Source: Paenibacillus methanolicus (lineage in GTDB: Bacteria > Bacillota > Bacilli > Paenibacillales > Paenibacillaceae). From it: DNA of 64,000 nucleotides. Location: positions 1 through 64,000 of the forward strand of contig NZ_VNHS01000002.1 of NCBI RefSeq assembly GCF_008124765.1, in the 5' to 3' direction. Under the pieces are notes generated by a model that made no database searches, was not told the origin of the DNA, and saw only the letters and a list, made by a program, of their open reading frames with translations. Positions 26,064 to 34,765 of the stretch are shown here, piece after piece. Each line of letters opens with the position of its first letter. The stretch's first letter is position 1. The translations under genes and the position numbers were made by a program.

Positions 26064-26581
26064 GGTTACCCGTGCACTTTGACGGCAACGAGTGGTTTTC
26101 GACGCTTTCCTTGTTGGCTATGATGGCGATTATATGGATTCTGCCCCGTCGCTTTCCGACAATCGTCTCAATCGTGTTTCTGGTCATTGGAAGCGGAACC
26201 GCCCTGTTTGTTGACTTTCACTTCGGTCTCCCGCCAGTGGACATGTACGATGTCAACGATCTCTCGTATTATGAATGGTTTGATTTATTGAATTTCTTTC
26301 TGTACAGTCCGTTTGCCTATGTGTTTCTTTATCTATTTGATTGGTGGAAACCGAAGGGGATTCGAATCAGTTTGTACGTACTCGCTTGGTCTATTGTGGG
26401 ACTTGCCTACGAATGGGTTTCCGTTACTTATTTCCATCTGTATAATTACCGGAAAGGGTGGCAATTCGGGTATTCCTTCGTGTTTTATTTCGCCTCCCAA
26501 TCCTTTACCGTGTGGTTTTATTATCTGGTGAAGCAATGTTATAACCGCACGAAGAACAGGACAGGCCCGGAGTGGGCTTGA
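26060..26581 (+). CDS. Small polytopic membrane protein, partner of the upstream gene
   Basis: The protein is 173 residues from the ATG at 26060, which overlaps the upstream stop by four bases. It has about five membrane helices and a conserved-looking E-W-V-S-V-T-Y-F-H-L-Y-N-Y-R-K-G-W segment near the end, similar in character to CBO0543-type proteins. The function is unknown. The gene is followed by a long perfect hairpin. Confidence 0.6.
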   Translation: MRLPVHFDGNEWFSTLSLLAMMAIIWILPRRFPTIVSIVFLVIGSGTALFVDFHFGLPPVDMYDVNDLSYYEWFDLLNFFLYSPFAYVFLYLFDWWKPKGIRISLYVLAWSIVGLAYEWVSVTYFHLYNYRKGWQFGYSFVFYFASQSFTVWFYYLVKQCYNRTKNRTGPEWA

Positions 26582-26603
26582 AGAGGGGATAGCAGCTTCT
26601 GGG

Positions 26604-26661
26604 TAAGCGTAAAATAGCCCACATCTAGTCAAAATCCAAGATGTGGGCTATTTTACGCTTA
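26604..26661 (+). terminator. Perfect 23-bp inverted repeat, probable terminator
   Basis: TAAGCGTAAAATAGCCCACATCT pairs without mismatch with its complement across a 12-base loop. The inner part of the right arm contains GGGCTATTTTACG. It begins 22 bases after the membrane-protein stop. The perfect symmetry could also suit a small transposable element end. Confidence 0.65.
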
Positions 26662-26738
26662 ACTTAGCCTTTAAACACCCGGCAGGTCAGCGGGATCTTC
26701 GATGACCATGGCATTAGAGCATCCAACGCCTGCGGATC

Positions 26739-26945
26739 CTACGGATCGTCCCGCTGCGGGAGCTGTTCGAATAGATACTTCAAGTATTGAAACGGATTCA
26801 GGCCATTTTCTTTCGCGGTTTCGATCACGCTGTAAATCGTCGCGCTCGCCTTCGGTCCGCGAGGCGTGTTGGCAAACAACCAGTTCTTCCGCCCGATCAC
26901 AAACGGCTTAATCGACCGTTCGCTTCGGTTATTGTCGATCTCCAG
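26739..26945 (-). pseudogene. IS66-family transposase (TnpC), C-terminal fragment
   Basis: About 68 codons read E-I-D-N-N-R-S-E-R-S-I-K-P, G-R-K-N-W-L-F and S-A-T-I-Y-S-V-I-E-T-A-K-E-N-G-L, the end of IS66 TnpC with its last catalytic Glu. The 5' end joins the GH2 fragment directly at about 26945, so a rearrangement or deletion at the element removed the rest of both genes. Confidence 0.85.
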
Positions 26946-27658
26946 TGAAGGAAGCTTTGATCCGGCGGATAATGCGACATACGAACGGTATTCATATTCA
27001 TCTCTTTCATTAATTCAATATCCGCGCGATCGATTGCAGGACTGATCGTTCGGCCGGAATCCGGATGGAAAGCATGACGGTTAGCACCCTTGAAAATAAT
27101 CTTTTTGTCGTTAATGTAAATCCCATCGTTCGACCTTACTTCAATCGTTCTGAAGCCAAACCGTTCGGCAGTCTTATGCACGACCGTACCCGAATTTTCC
27201 AGTGTGACTTCCACTCTGTACAGGTTGGGTGTCTCAGCCGTCCACAAATTGGGGTTCAAAATTGTCGTATTCAACGTTGTTTTGGTTGCTCCCGCACTGA
27301 TGGATGCCGTCATCGGCGAACCTACCGCAACGCCGTCCAACGTCTTGATTTGAGCCTTGATCGTATTGGCGGACGTGATGCCTTGCGTATGAACATCGAC
27401 CTTAAAGCTGCCGTTGGCTTTCCCATCCACAGCGATTCTGTCAATGTACTGTTGAGGCCTCGCTTCCAAATAAACAGATCTGTAGATACCGCCGAACTGC
27501 CAATAATCAGCTTCCCGTTCCGCAGCATTGACGCTGGCGTTCGAAGAATATTTGGCAACCGATACCTCAAGCAAATTATTGCCTGTCAAGTTAACCTTGT
27601 CTGTGATATCATACTTGAATTTTGCCGATACTCCGTTGATCTTAACCGAGGTGCCCAA
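26946..27658 (-). pseudogene. GH2 glycoside hydrolase, internal fragment
   Basis: About 237 codons covering the end of the N-terminal sugar-binding domain (F-K-Y-D-I-T-D, then Y-W-Q-F-G-G-I-Y-R-S-V-Y-L), the Ig-like middle domain (L-W-T-A-E-T-P-N-L-Y) and the beginning of the TIM barrel (F-K-G-A-N-R-H-A-F-H-P, then M-N-T-V-R-M-S-H-Y-P). The catalytic Glu residues are missing. It is cut by an IS66 relic at one end and fused head to head with a GH29 fragment at the other. It differs from the two GH2 copies at 29-30.7 and 61.7-63.4 kb. Confidence 0.85.
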
Positions 27659-28922
27659 AGATATCGTTCAGCTGTGGAAAGCGGAACATTTCGATCCGGA
27701 CTCACTGATGGACCTATACGTAGCTGCCGGCGCCAAGTATTTCGTCGCGCAGGCGATGCATCACGACAACTTCTTCAACTACGACTCGAAACTCCACCGT
27801 TTCAATTCAGTCAACATGGGACCGAAAAAAGATATCGTAGCGCTATGGAAAGCGGCCGCTTCCCGCCGGGGACTTCCTTTCGGTCTGAGCGAGCATCTGG
27901 GAGCGACGTTCAGCTGGTTTAAATTCAATAAAGGACTGGACAAGGAAGGTCCTTATGCTGGCGTCCCTTATGACGGCAATGACCCGGAGTACGAGGATTT
28001 ATATTTGCCGAACCGCGAGCATTACGATCCGGACAATCTGTCGTCCGAGCCAAGGCCTTGGTATACGGATAACCCTTGGTGGCATCAGCGCTGGCTCGAC
28101 GTGATGAAGGAAATCATCGATCTGTACCAGCCGGATCTGCTGTACTCCGACGGCGGGCTGCCGTTCGCAAGCGCATGGGATAGAACGAACGCCTCCTTGG
28201 ATGACCCCCTCTTCACAGCCGGACTGCAAGCGGTCGCGCACCTGTACAATACCAACGCAGCTGCAAATGGAGGGGCGAGCCGCGCGCTATATAACCAGAA
28301 AGACCGCAGGCAGGACGTGTACCGCATCGGGATCCTGGACATTGAACGCAGTCAAGAGCATGACATCAAGCCTGACCCGTGGCAGACCGATACTTGTGTC
28401 GGGGATTGGTTCTACCATGTGAAATCCGAATACAAGAAACCGGGGCACGTCATCGAGATTCTGGTCGACATTATTGCCAAGAACGGTAACCTGCTCCTCA
28501 ATATTCCGCAGAAACCGGACGGTACGATTGATGACGAATGCACGTATATCTTGCAAGAGATGGCCAAATGGATTCGGGTTTGCGAGGAAGGCGTATACGG
28601 CACTCGGCCGTTCCGCGTATCGGGTGAAGGCCTCTCCCGCGTCGTCATCGACCATTTTACGGAGGATCGGGTGGATTGGCACGCTGGCGACTTCCGTTTC
28701 ACGCAAAAAGGGAATACGCTGTACGCCTTCCAGATGCGGTGGCCGGAGGATCATCGCGCCGTGATTCGTACGTTGACGCCAGCAGACCAAGTGAAGTCGG
28801 TCCGGCTGCTTGGCGTTGGTGAAGTTCCGTTCGAACAGTCGTACGGCGCTCTGATCGTATCGCTGCCGGACAGACGTCCTACGCCATACGTGAACTGCTT
28901 AGCGATCGAACTACATGCTTAA
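27654..28922 (+). pseudogene. GH29 alpha-L-fucosidase lacking its N-terminus
   Basis: About 422 codons from the junction to TAA. They start within the barrel at D-I-V-Q-L-W-K-A-E-H-F-D-P-D and include F-V-A-Q-A-M-H-H-D-N-F, F-G-L-S-E-H-L-G-A, and L-L-Y-S-D-G-G-L-P-F, where the Asp is the expected nucleophile. A C-terminal beta domain follows. The first 70-100 residues of a normal GH29 enzyme are missing because the gene is fused to the GH2 fragment on the opposite strand. A GTG at 27651 could start translation, but the first barrel strands would be absent, so activity is unlikely. Confidence 0.8.
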
Positions 28923-28940
28923 TCCCAAGCCAAATAGCGC

Positions 28941-28970
28941 AGCCGGCTGACGTTACCCGCGCAGCCGGCT
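28941..28970 (+). terminator. Hairpin after the GH29 gene
   Basis: Two self-complementary AGCCGGCT units 14 bases apart can form a stem, followed by TCGTAGTTTAC. The T tract is weak. Confidence 0.4.
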
Positions 28971-29038
28971 TCGTAGTTTACTATAAGAGGATGCATTCCG
29001 ATTATGGTTAGGCAAATATTAAGCTACGAGATGAGAAA

Positions 29039-30742
29039 TTACTCCTGTTCAGAGCGCAGTTGTCCTACAAAATACTTCTTTACAACAGCGTATGCCAACT
29101 TTGGTCTGCGGTACCGGTCGACGATTCCCTTGCTGTTCTGCGTTCCGGCGCGGGTCAGCAGCCATCCCGTCCCTTCCGTTACCTTGCAATCGCTAAATTG
29201 CCAGATCAGCATGCCGGACAAGAATGGGACGGACGTATAAGCTTCCAGATTGCGCTCGATGATTTCGGCATGGCGCTCCTCCGTTCCTTTCACCCGGCTC
29301 GGATCGCGATAGCCATAATAGCCGTCGGCCCCAAATTCGCTCATGATCATTGGCTTCCCCAGACCGCCGGCTTCGTCCGCCCACCGCCTCGCCTCTTTGA
29401 CAAGCTCGAGCGGATCTTCATCTCCGTACCAGAGCGGATACAAGTTGAACGAGACAATATCCGCAAGGTCGAAGCAAAGCTCGCGTTCGCGGTGATGCGA
29501 AGCAAAGCTTAGCGGTCTTGACGAATCCATCGCCCGGATTTGCTCGAGCTGCGACCGATAGATCGCCCGGCCTTCCGGCGTATCGCTTGCGCATTCGTTC
29601 AGTATCGCCCAGATGATGATGCTCGGATGGTTGTAATGAGTCTCCACCATCTCCCGGTTGCAATCCTCGCATTGTTTGGCGAACAACGGATGCTTCATTT
29701 GCTCCAGACTAAGACCGCGCGCATGATTTTCTTCCCATACGAACAAGCCCCGCTCATCGCACAAATCAAGGAACCTTTCGTCGTTCGGATAGTGGCTGGT
29801 CCGGACGGAATTGGCGCCCATGTCCAGCATCAATTCGATGTCGTGCACCATAAGCGGGTAAGGAATGGCGGCTCCTGCCAGCGCATGATCCTCGTGCCGA
29901 TTGAAGCCCTTCAGCACAATGTCCTCGCCGTTTACCTGGATGCGCCCGTTCTCCGTTGACACCGTTCGAAAGCCGACCCGCTCGATCAAATCGTCCACGG
30001 GAGCTTCCTGCCCCTCCATATACAAATTCGCTTTCAGCAGATAAAGCGTTGGATCACTTGCCGACCAAGGAGTAATGCCAGGAAACGGCTCCGTAATCGA
30101 TAGCTCGACGGTTTCACCCGGCATCACGCTCGCCTCGCCTGCGGCAATGTCCCGGTCCGCCAGACTGAGCTGCAGCCGAGCGCGACGAGCCCGTCGCCCG
30201 ATATTCCGTATATAGAGCCGAATCGTCCCCTGCCAGCCTTCAGCCGTACGTATCGGCGTAAACGCGATTCGTTCAATGAACAACTCTTGCAGCAGCTCAA
30301 TGGCCGCAGGTCGGATTAAGCCCCCATAGGTATAATAATCGTTCGGAACATGAAGCGCGGACGATTCGCCGAACGAATTGTCCACGATCACGGCAACTTC
30401 ATGCGTTCCCGGTTCGACATCCGGAATAACGAGAGCAAACGGCGTATACGCATTGTAATGGTGCCCTGCCGGTATACCGTCAAAAAAAACATCGGCTGTA
30501 TGGCTCGCGCCTTTGAAAACAAGCCGAATTGCGCCTTTCCGCGTTATGTCTACCGTTCGCCGGTACACGGCTTTTCCCCGCTAGGTTGAAAACTGCGGAT
30601 GCATCTCCCAACACCCGGGTACGGGCATTCGGTATTCGTAGCCGGACGGCAACCCGTCCTTTCCGTTAGTCGGTTGGAAATCCCAATCGCCTTCCAACTC
30701 TTGCACGTCGCGTATTTCATTCGTTCTAAATAGTCGCAGCAA
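29039..30742 (-). pseudogene. GH2 glycoside hydrolase, copy A, inactivated by a nonsense codon
   Basis: One frame of about 567 codons, broken only by TAG at 30581-30583 (after H-P-Q-F-S-T). The paralogue at 61654-63351 has TAT (Tyr) there. The rest is intact: beta-sandwich N-domain, Ig-like domain, and a TIM barrel with acid/base motif W-A-I-L-N-E-C and nucleophile motif M-S-E-F-G-A-D. The size is like beta-glucuronidase (UidA, about 600 residues), but beta-galactosidase is equally possible. I place the start at the TTG at 30742, with GGAGGGG upstream. Readthrough or restart within the remaining 509 codons would lack much of the first domain. Confidence 0.8.
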
Positions 30743-30818
30743 TGGTCTCCCCTCCAAACTCAAATAATTCGACGATTGCTCTTATATTCCATTACTTTCA
30801 CATCAAATTATAGAACAC

Positions 30819-30834
30819 GGTTTCATTGTGAACC
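30819..30834 (-). promoter_or_regulatory. Operator-like inverted repeat before GH2 copy A
   Basis: GGTTCACAATGAAACC on the minus strand is an imperfect palindrome. The counterpart in copy B (63430-63445) is GGTTTACCATGTAACC. Both lie about 80 bases upstream of the GH2 start. Confidence 0.35.
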
Positions 30835-30920
30835 TTGATTTTTAGGTCATGGAAATAGCATGATTTAGCCTTTAGGACTCACTCCTGTTGCCAACAACGA
30901 TCGATTGCAAGCAAATCTAA

Positions 30921-30955
30921 ACGGCCTGAGTCCGATAGATGACCGGATCAAGGCC
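30921..30955 (-). terminator. Terminator-like hairpin after the AraC gene
   Basis: GGCCTTGATCCGG pairs with CGGACTCAGGCC on the minus strand, followed by GTTTAGATTT. Its copy at 63505-63549 has a better T tract. Confidence 0.5.
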
Positions 30956-30972
30956 GCCGAAATAACTTTAAT

Positions 30973-31797
30973 TCATTCATAGTTATTTATGGACTGTTGA
31001 AAGAATTCTTGTTCTCTCCATCGTGTGGGAGCCATATGAAAATGTTTTTTAAACAGCTTCGAAAATTCCATCTGATTGACATATCCGACGCTATTGGCAA
31101 CTTCTTTAATGGTCATACTGCTTTTTTTGAGTGTTTGCGAAGCCATCTCCATTTTAAGAGAAATGATAAACTGCTGCGTGCTTATGCCGCATATGCTTTT
31201 GAAGATACGAGCCAGATGACTGCGGTCTATGTTTAAAAAATGTGCAATTTCTGAAACGGATATCCTTTTGTGAACATTGCTTCTTATATAGTTTTTGGCA
31301 TTCGAGACATAAGTTTCTGCTGTATTCTCATCTTTCTTTAATAATTTGCCCTTCGTAAGTGCCGTGATCAGTGACCAAAAATGGCTCATGATGGTTTCGA
31401 AGTCCGACCAGCCTAAATCTATGATTTGTTTAAGTGCGTTTCCAACACCATTATCATCATTTATAACGTGGTTTTCGTGCGAGAAGCCTGTCACAGCCAT
31501 GAGCTTTTCCGAAAAGCTGCCGTCAAACTCAATCCAGCGATAGAGCCATGGCTCATTGTCATCCGCCTTATAATATGCCGTTTGTCTCGGATAGATCAGA
31601 AAAAACTGTCCAGCGTGTACGTTATAAGTTTTGTTATGTATATGCAATTCGCCTTGCCCGCTGTAAATGTAATGGATGACATAGAAGTTGCGCACTGCAG
31701 GTCCAAAAGAATATCCGTTTTCACACTGTTGTTCACCATATTGCATGGGATAAATATCAGATGAGATTAATGGGCTTTTTGCATAATAGAGTTTCAT
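30973..31797 (-). CDS. AraC-family transcriptional regulator with cupin-like sensor
   Basis: The protein is 274 residues. I chose the ATG at 31797 (M-K-L-Y-Y-A-K-S) with GGGAGC upstream. The N-terminal AraC-type sugar-binding domain (F-Y-V-I-H-Y-I-Y-S-G-Q-G-E-L-H-I, then A-G-Q-F-F-L-I-Y-P) is followed by two helix-turn-helix motifs (I-D-R-S-H-L-A-R-I-F-K-S and M-E-F-S-K-L-F-K-K-H-F). It is divergent from the GH27 gene with 123 bases between them, so it most likely controls that gene. The stretch from here to about 34.6 kb is visibly more AT-rich than the neighbouring enzymes. Confidence 0.88.
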   Translation of the reverse strand: MKLYYAKSPLISSDIYPMQYGEQQCENGYSFGPAVRNFYVIHYIYSGQGELHIHNKTYNVHAGQFFLIYPRQTAYYKADDNEPWLYRWIEFDGSFSEKLMAVTGFSHENHVINDDNGVGNALKQIIDLGWSDFETIMSHFWSLITALTKGKLLKKDENTAETYVSNAKNYIRSNVHKRISVSEIAHFLNIDRSHLARIFKSICGISTQQFIISLKMEMASQTLKKSSMTIKEVANSVGYVNQMEFSKLFKKHFHMAPTRWREQEFFQQSINNYE

Positions 31798-31891
31798 TGA
31801 ATTCAGCTCCCGTAACGAATATATCACATTTCCCCATAATCACTCGATAAAAACACATTTATCAACTGGTTTATTTGTCCTATCATAACAA

Positions 31892-31905
31892 TGAAAACGC
31901 TATTT
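31892..31905 (+). promoter_or_regulatory. Possible CcpA cre box before the GH27 gene
   Basis: TGAAAACGCTATTT matches the cre consensus at 12 of 14 positions and lies just upstream of the AAGGAGG of the GH27 gene. Confidence 0.35.
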
Positions 31906-31920
31906 TAAGGAGGATTTCTT

Positions 31921-33765
31921 ATGGACAAGTTTATGAATATGAATTCAAAATCTACCTCCGTACCGGCTAGAACTACATCAAGGACTGCGCCTGACGAGAT
32001 CACGGATCCTGACTATAGGTTTCCGGCGTTCACGAACGGCAAGGTGCTTCTGAATAAAAAGCAGGGATGCCTCCCTGCCATGGGCTGGAACAGTTGGAAT
32101 GCATTTGGCAGCAAGAACAACGAGATACTCACAAAGGCAATGGCAGACGCCATGGTTGATTTGGGACTTGCGGATCTGGGATACAAGTATGTCGTGCTCG
32201 ATGACGGCTGCTATAAGTCCGAACGCGTCAACGGATTGCTTTCCAACGAAACGATTAAATTTCCAAGCGGCTTCAAGGCATTATCCGATTACATCCACGG
32301 CAAGGGACTTAAATTCGGCATGTACAATGATATAGGCACCCATCTTTGCGCAGGCTCTGCGGTAGGTACTTGCGGCTTCGAGGATGTCGACACGAGGTCT
32401 TATATAGACTGGGGGGTTGACTTCATAAAGGTCGATAACTGCTACTACCTCTGGGACAATGCAACGTTCTCAGACTCAGCAAATGCAAAATATTCCTATG
32501 CCCCGAATATCAGAAGCATAACGGTTATCGGCGAAGAACTGAATGTTACTTTAAATGCGGTTAAGGACGGTGTGCTTCGAGGCCAGGGCGCATCCAAAAA
32601 CCGTGGCGACTATGTGACGAATATCGGTACATTCGACGGAACAAACGTGGGGATAACGCCTGTTGGAGACCGCTGGGGCGAGCTAGAGTTTACCGTGAAC
32701 GCACCCGCAAGCGGAAGTTACGCCATAACCGTAAATTTCGCAAGCGGCGAGGAGAATGGCACGGGACGCTGGCTGCAGCTTGCGGTAGGTACCGCAGAGA
32801 ATGAAACTCGATATTTTGATAACATGCTCCCTCTTACCCTAAGTACAGCTGACTTTGCGGATTCGGAAGAAATAACGGTAACCTTGATTGAGGGCGAAAA
32901 TATCATACGTCTTATGAACCACAGAAGGCAGGAAAATACCCTTAATTCCTATGCGGCTTTGCTCGAAGGCTTGAACAAGGCTGACCCTGCCCATGATATT
33001 GTTCTCTCAATCTGTGAATGGGGTAAAACACAGCCGCAAAACTGGGGATATAAGGTTGGAGACTCCTGGCGCATCCTTAATGATATCACCTTCCGTGTCG
33101 GCTCTGATGGCGATCCGGGCTCCGCCGAATGGAGTTCAAACCATACCGCAAGCATAACCTCGCAATATAGCAAGGCAGTTATAATGGACGAGTTCGCCGG
33201 AGTTGACAAGGGGTGGAACGATCCCGATATGCTTGTCATCGGCATGAACGGTATCACAACGACCATGAGTAAAACTCATATGACGATGTGGTGCATGATG
33301 AATGCTCCGATTATGCTTGGAATGGATTTAAGACGGGTTGCAAAGGGTGACGAGCTATGGATGATTATTGCGAACCAAGATGTAATCGCTTTGAATCAGG
33401 ATCCCCTCGGTATCCAGGCCAAACGAATTTACTGCTCGATCGATAATGCCAACCCCGATACGGCCTATATCGCGAATACCAACCGTGTTGATATTCTCGT
33501 AAAGCCTCTTGCGAACGGAGATATTGCCATATCCTTTATAAATCTTGGCGACTCAAAAGATACGAAGGAGCATTCCGTTGATGTAAGCCGCATTATCGAT
33601 TATCTGGGGCAGAAAATAATGGATGCTGAAAAATTCAAAAATGCTGCGAGCTATTGCCTTAAGGATTTATGGACAGGCGAGGTTACAACAAACACTTTAA
33701 GAACCTTCTCTGTTACGGGCATTGACGCCTATGACAATGTGACCATAAGAGTTACTCCTGTTTAA
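31921..33765 (+). CDS. GH27 family enzyme (alpha-galactosidase type) with inserted carbohydrate-binding domain
   Basis: The protein is 614 residues with AAGGAGG upstream and no signal peptide. The barrel is typical of GH27: M-G-W-N-S-W-N near 54-60, V-V-L-D-D-G-C-Y, the nucleophile in F-I-K-V-D-N-C (Asp172), W-G-K-T-Q-P-Q-N-W and the acid/base in W-N-D-P-D-M-L. Residues about 190-345 are an extra beta-rich domain like a CBM, inserted between barrel strands 4 and 5 (I-T-V-N-F-A-S-G, then E-G-E-N-I-I-R-L). A C-terminal beta domain follows. GH27 members act on alpha-galactosides or beta-L-arabinopyranosides. The neighbour 27 bases downstream is probably co-transcribed. Confidence 0.85.
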   Translation: MDKFMNMNSKSTSVPARTTSRTAPDEITDPDYRFPAFTNGKVLLNKKQGCLPAMGWNSWNAFGSKNNEILTKAMADAMVDLGLADLGYKYVVLDDGCYKSERVNGLLSNETIKFPSGFKALSDYIHGKGLKFGMYNDIGTHLCAGSAVGTCGFEDVDTRSYIDWGVDFIKVDNCYYLWDNATFSDSANAKYSYAPNIRSITVIGEELNVTLNAVKDGVLRGQGASKNRGDYVTNIGTFDGTNVGITPVGDRWGELEFTVNAPASGSYAITVNFASGEENGTGRWLQLAVGTAENETRYFDNMLPLTLSTADFADSEEITVTLIEGENIIRLMNHRRQENTLNSYAALLEGLNKADPAHDIVLSICEWGKTQPQNWGYKVGDSWRILNDITFRVGSDGDPGSAEWSSNHTASITSQYSKAVIMDEFAGVDKGWNDPDMLVIGMNGITTTMSKTHMTMWCMMNAPIMLGMDLRRVAKGDELWMIIANQDVIALNQDPLGIQAKRIYCSIDNANPDTAYIANTNRVDILVKPLANGDIAISFINLGDSKDTKEHSVDVSRIIDYLGQKIMDAEKFKNAASYCLKDLWTGEVTTNTLRTFSVTGIDAYDNVTIRVTPV

Positions 33766-33792
33766 CCCGAGAACTTCCCTAGGAGAATAAGA

Positions 33793-34587
33793 ATGGAAAC
33801 AGCCATAAACTTTGATGCGGAAGCCAATCTTCATCCTGAGAATCATGTTACGACTGAACAGTTTGTGACCATGGTCATTAGAAGCAGTAAAGGCCATATT
33901 GAGCCAACTCGTGTCAGTTGGTCATCGGGATATATGGACTACGCGCTGTATAAGGGAATAATTGAGGATTATGATCTAACGAACAGAAGTAAACCTATTG
34001 AGCGCCGTTCAGCTGCAAGAATCGTTCACGAGGCGCTGTTAACAGAGTTCGGAGAAAAAGATGAGTATGAATGGTCGGCGGCAGAAAATCTTAGGGACTT
34101 ATATTCCTGCCGCACATGCGTTATGCATATCGCGCAGATGGTTGTGAAAGGCATAATGCCCGGTCGTGACCCTAATCTGTTCGACGCTGCGGGCAGCTTA
34201 ACTCATGCGGAAGCCGCAGCGGTTGTCGTAAGAATGCTTGATCGGGAGCAGCGTATTCCTCCGACTGAGGGCAGAGGATTTCAGAGTAAACATCTGTCCC
34301 CCGATGAAGCATCGGAGCTGATGTTAAAGGATCCTGCTGCAATGCTTATCGATGTACGGACAAATGAGGATTATAAAAGAGGGCATATCAAGGAAAGTAT
34401 TTGTATTCCGTTACATGACCTGTCCAATAACCCGTTCTCGGTATGTGTTAGAAAAGATACACCCTTAATCCTTTACTGTCGAAAGGGGTATACGAGTTCT
34501 GTAGCGGCACAGGCGCTGATCGATGCAGGCTATAGCAGCGTCTACACGATACCAGGTATAGAGCAATATCCGTATCGTTTACTATAG
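33793..34587 (+). CDS. SLH-like/rhodanese fusion protein
   Basis: The protein is 264 residues. The first 150 or so resemble degenerate SLH repeats (T-T-E-Q-F-V-T-M-V, Y-A-L-Y-K-G-I-I-E-D-Y, then L-T-H-A-E-A-A-A-V-V-V-R-M-L). Residues 165-264 form a rhodanese domain (M-L-I-D-V-R-T-N-E-D-Y, G-H-I-K-E-S-I, and the active loop L-Y-C-R-K-G-Y-T-S with Cys229). There is no signal peptide, so the SLH-like part is not an obvious wall anchor. Rhodaneses carry or transfer sulfur; a role next to GH27 is not clear. An AGGAG lies just before the ATG, within 27 bases of the GH27 stop. Confidence 0.7.
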   Translation: METAINFDAEANLHPENHVTTEQFVTMVIRSSKGHIEPTRVSWSSGYMDYALYKGIIEDYDLTNRSKPIERRSAARIVHEALLTEFGEKDEYEWSAAENLRDLYSCRTCVMHIAQMVVKGIMPGRDPNLFDAAGSLTHAEAAAVVVRMLDREQRIPPTEGRGFQSKHLSPDEASELMLKDPAAMLIDVRTNEDYKRGHIKESICIPLHDLSNNPFSVCVRKDTPLILYCRKGYTSSVAAQALIDAGYSSVYTIPGIEQYPYRLL

Positions 34588-34594
34588 GAGACTG

Positions 34595-34639
34595 TGACGC
34601 CACACAATCCTCCTCCCCGCCCCCCACTGTGTGGCGTCA
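34595..34639 (+). terminator. Hairpin after the SLH-like/rhodanese gene
   Basis: TGACGCCACACA and TGTGTGGCGTCA pair perfectly around a C-rich loop. No T tract follows, so it may be a weak terminator. The stretch to 34765 shows nothing else. Confidence 0.5.
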
Positions 34640-34765
34640 GAAATAATGAGATAAATGCGGCGGGAAACCTTGATTTATCAAGGGCTGGCATGGGCGAATT
34701 TGAAAGAAGCAGCGCCAAAGCAGCTGCTCCATTTTATCGTTTTTGTATTCATCCAAACCATGTTG

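Larger units (their letters stand above)
28831..30960. repeat. Segmental duplication, copy A (GH29 tail, GH2 gene, leader)
   Basis: This stretch matches 61562-63549 over the end of the GH29 gene, the whole GH2 gene and about 200 bases of leader. Copy A keeps the full GH29 tail and a longer spacer (28923-29038). Confidence 0.85.

Noticed and set aside
28941-28970. AGCCGGCT pair as a replication or attachment site
   Set aside because: A single hairpin after a gene is explained more simply as a terminator-like structure; no direct repeats or recombinase sites are nearby.
29039-30742. In-frame TAG in GH2 copy A as programmed readthrough
   Set aside because: The intact paralogue has a sense codon there and no readthrough context is evident, so a simple mutation is more likely.
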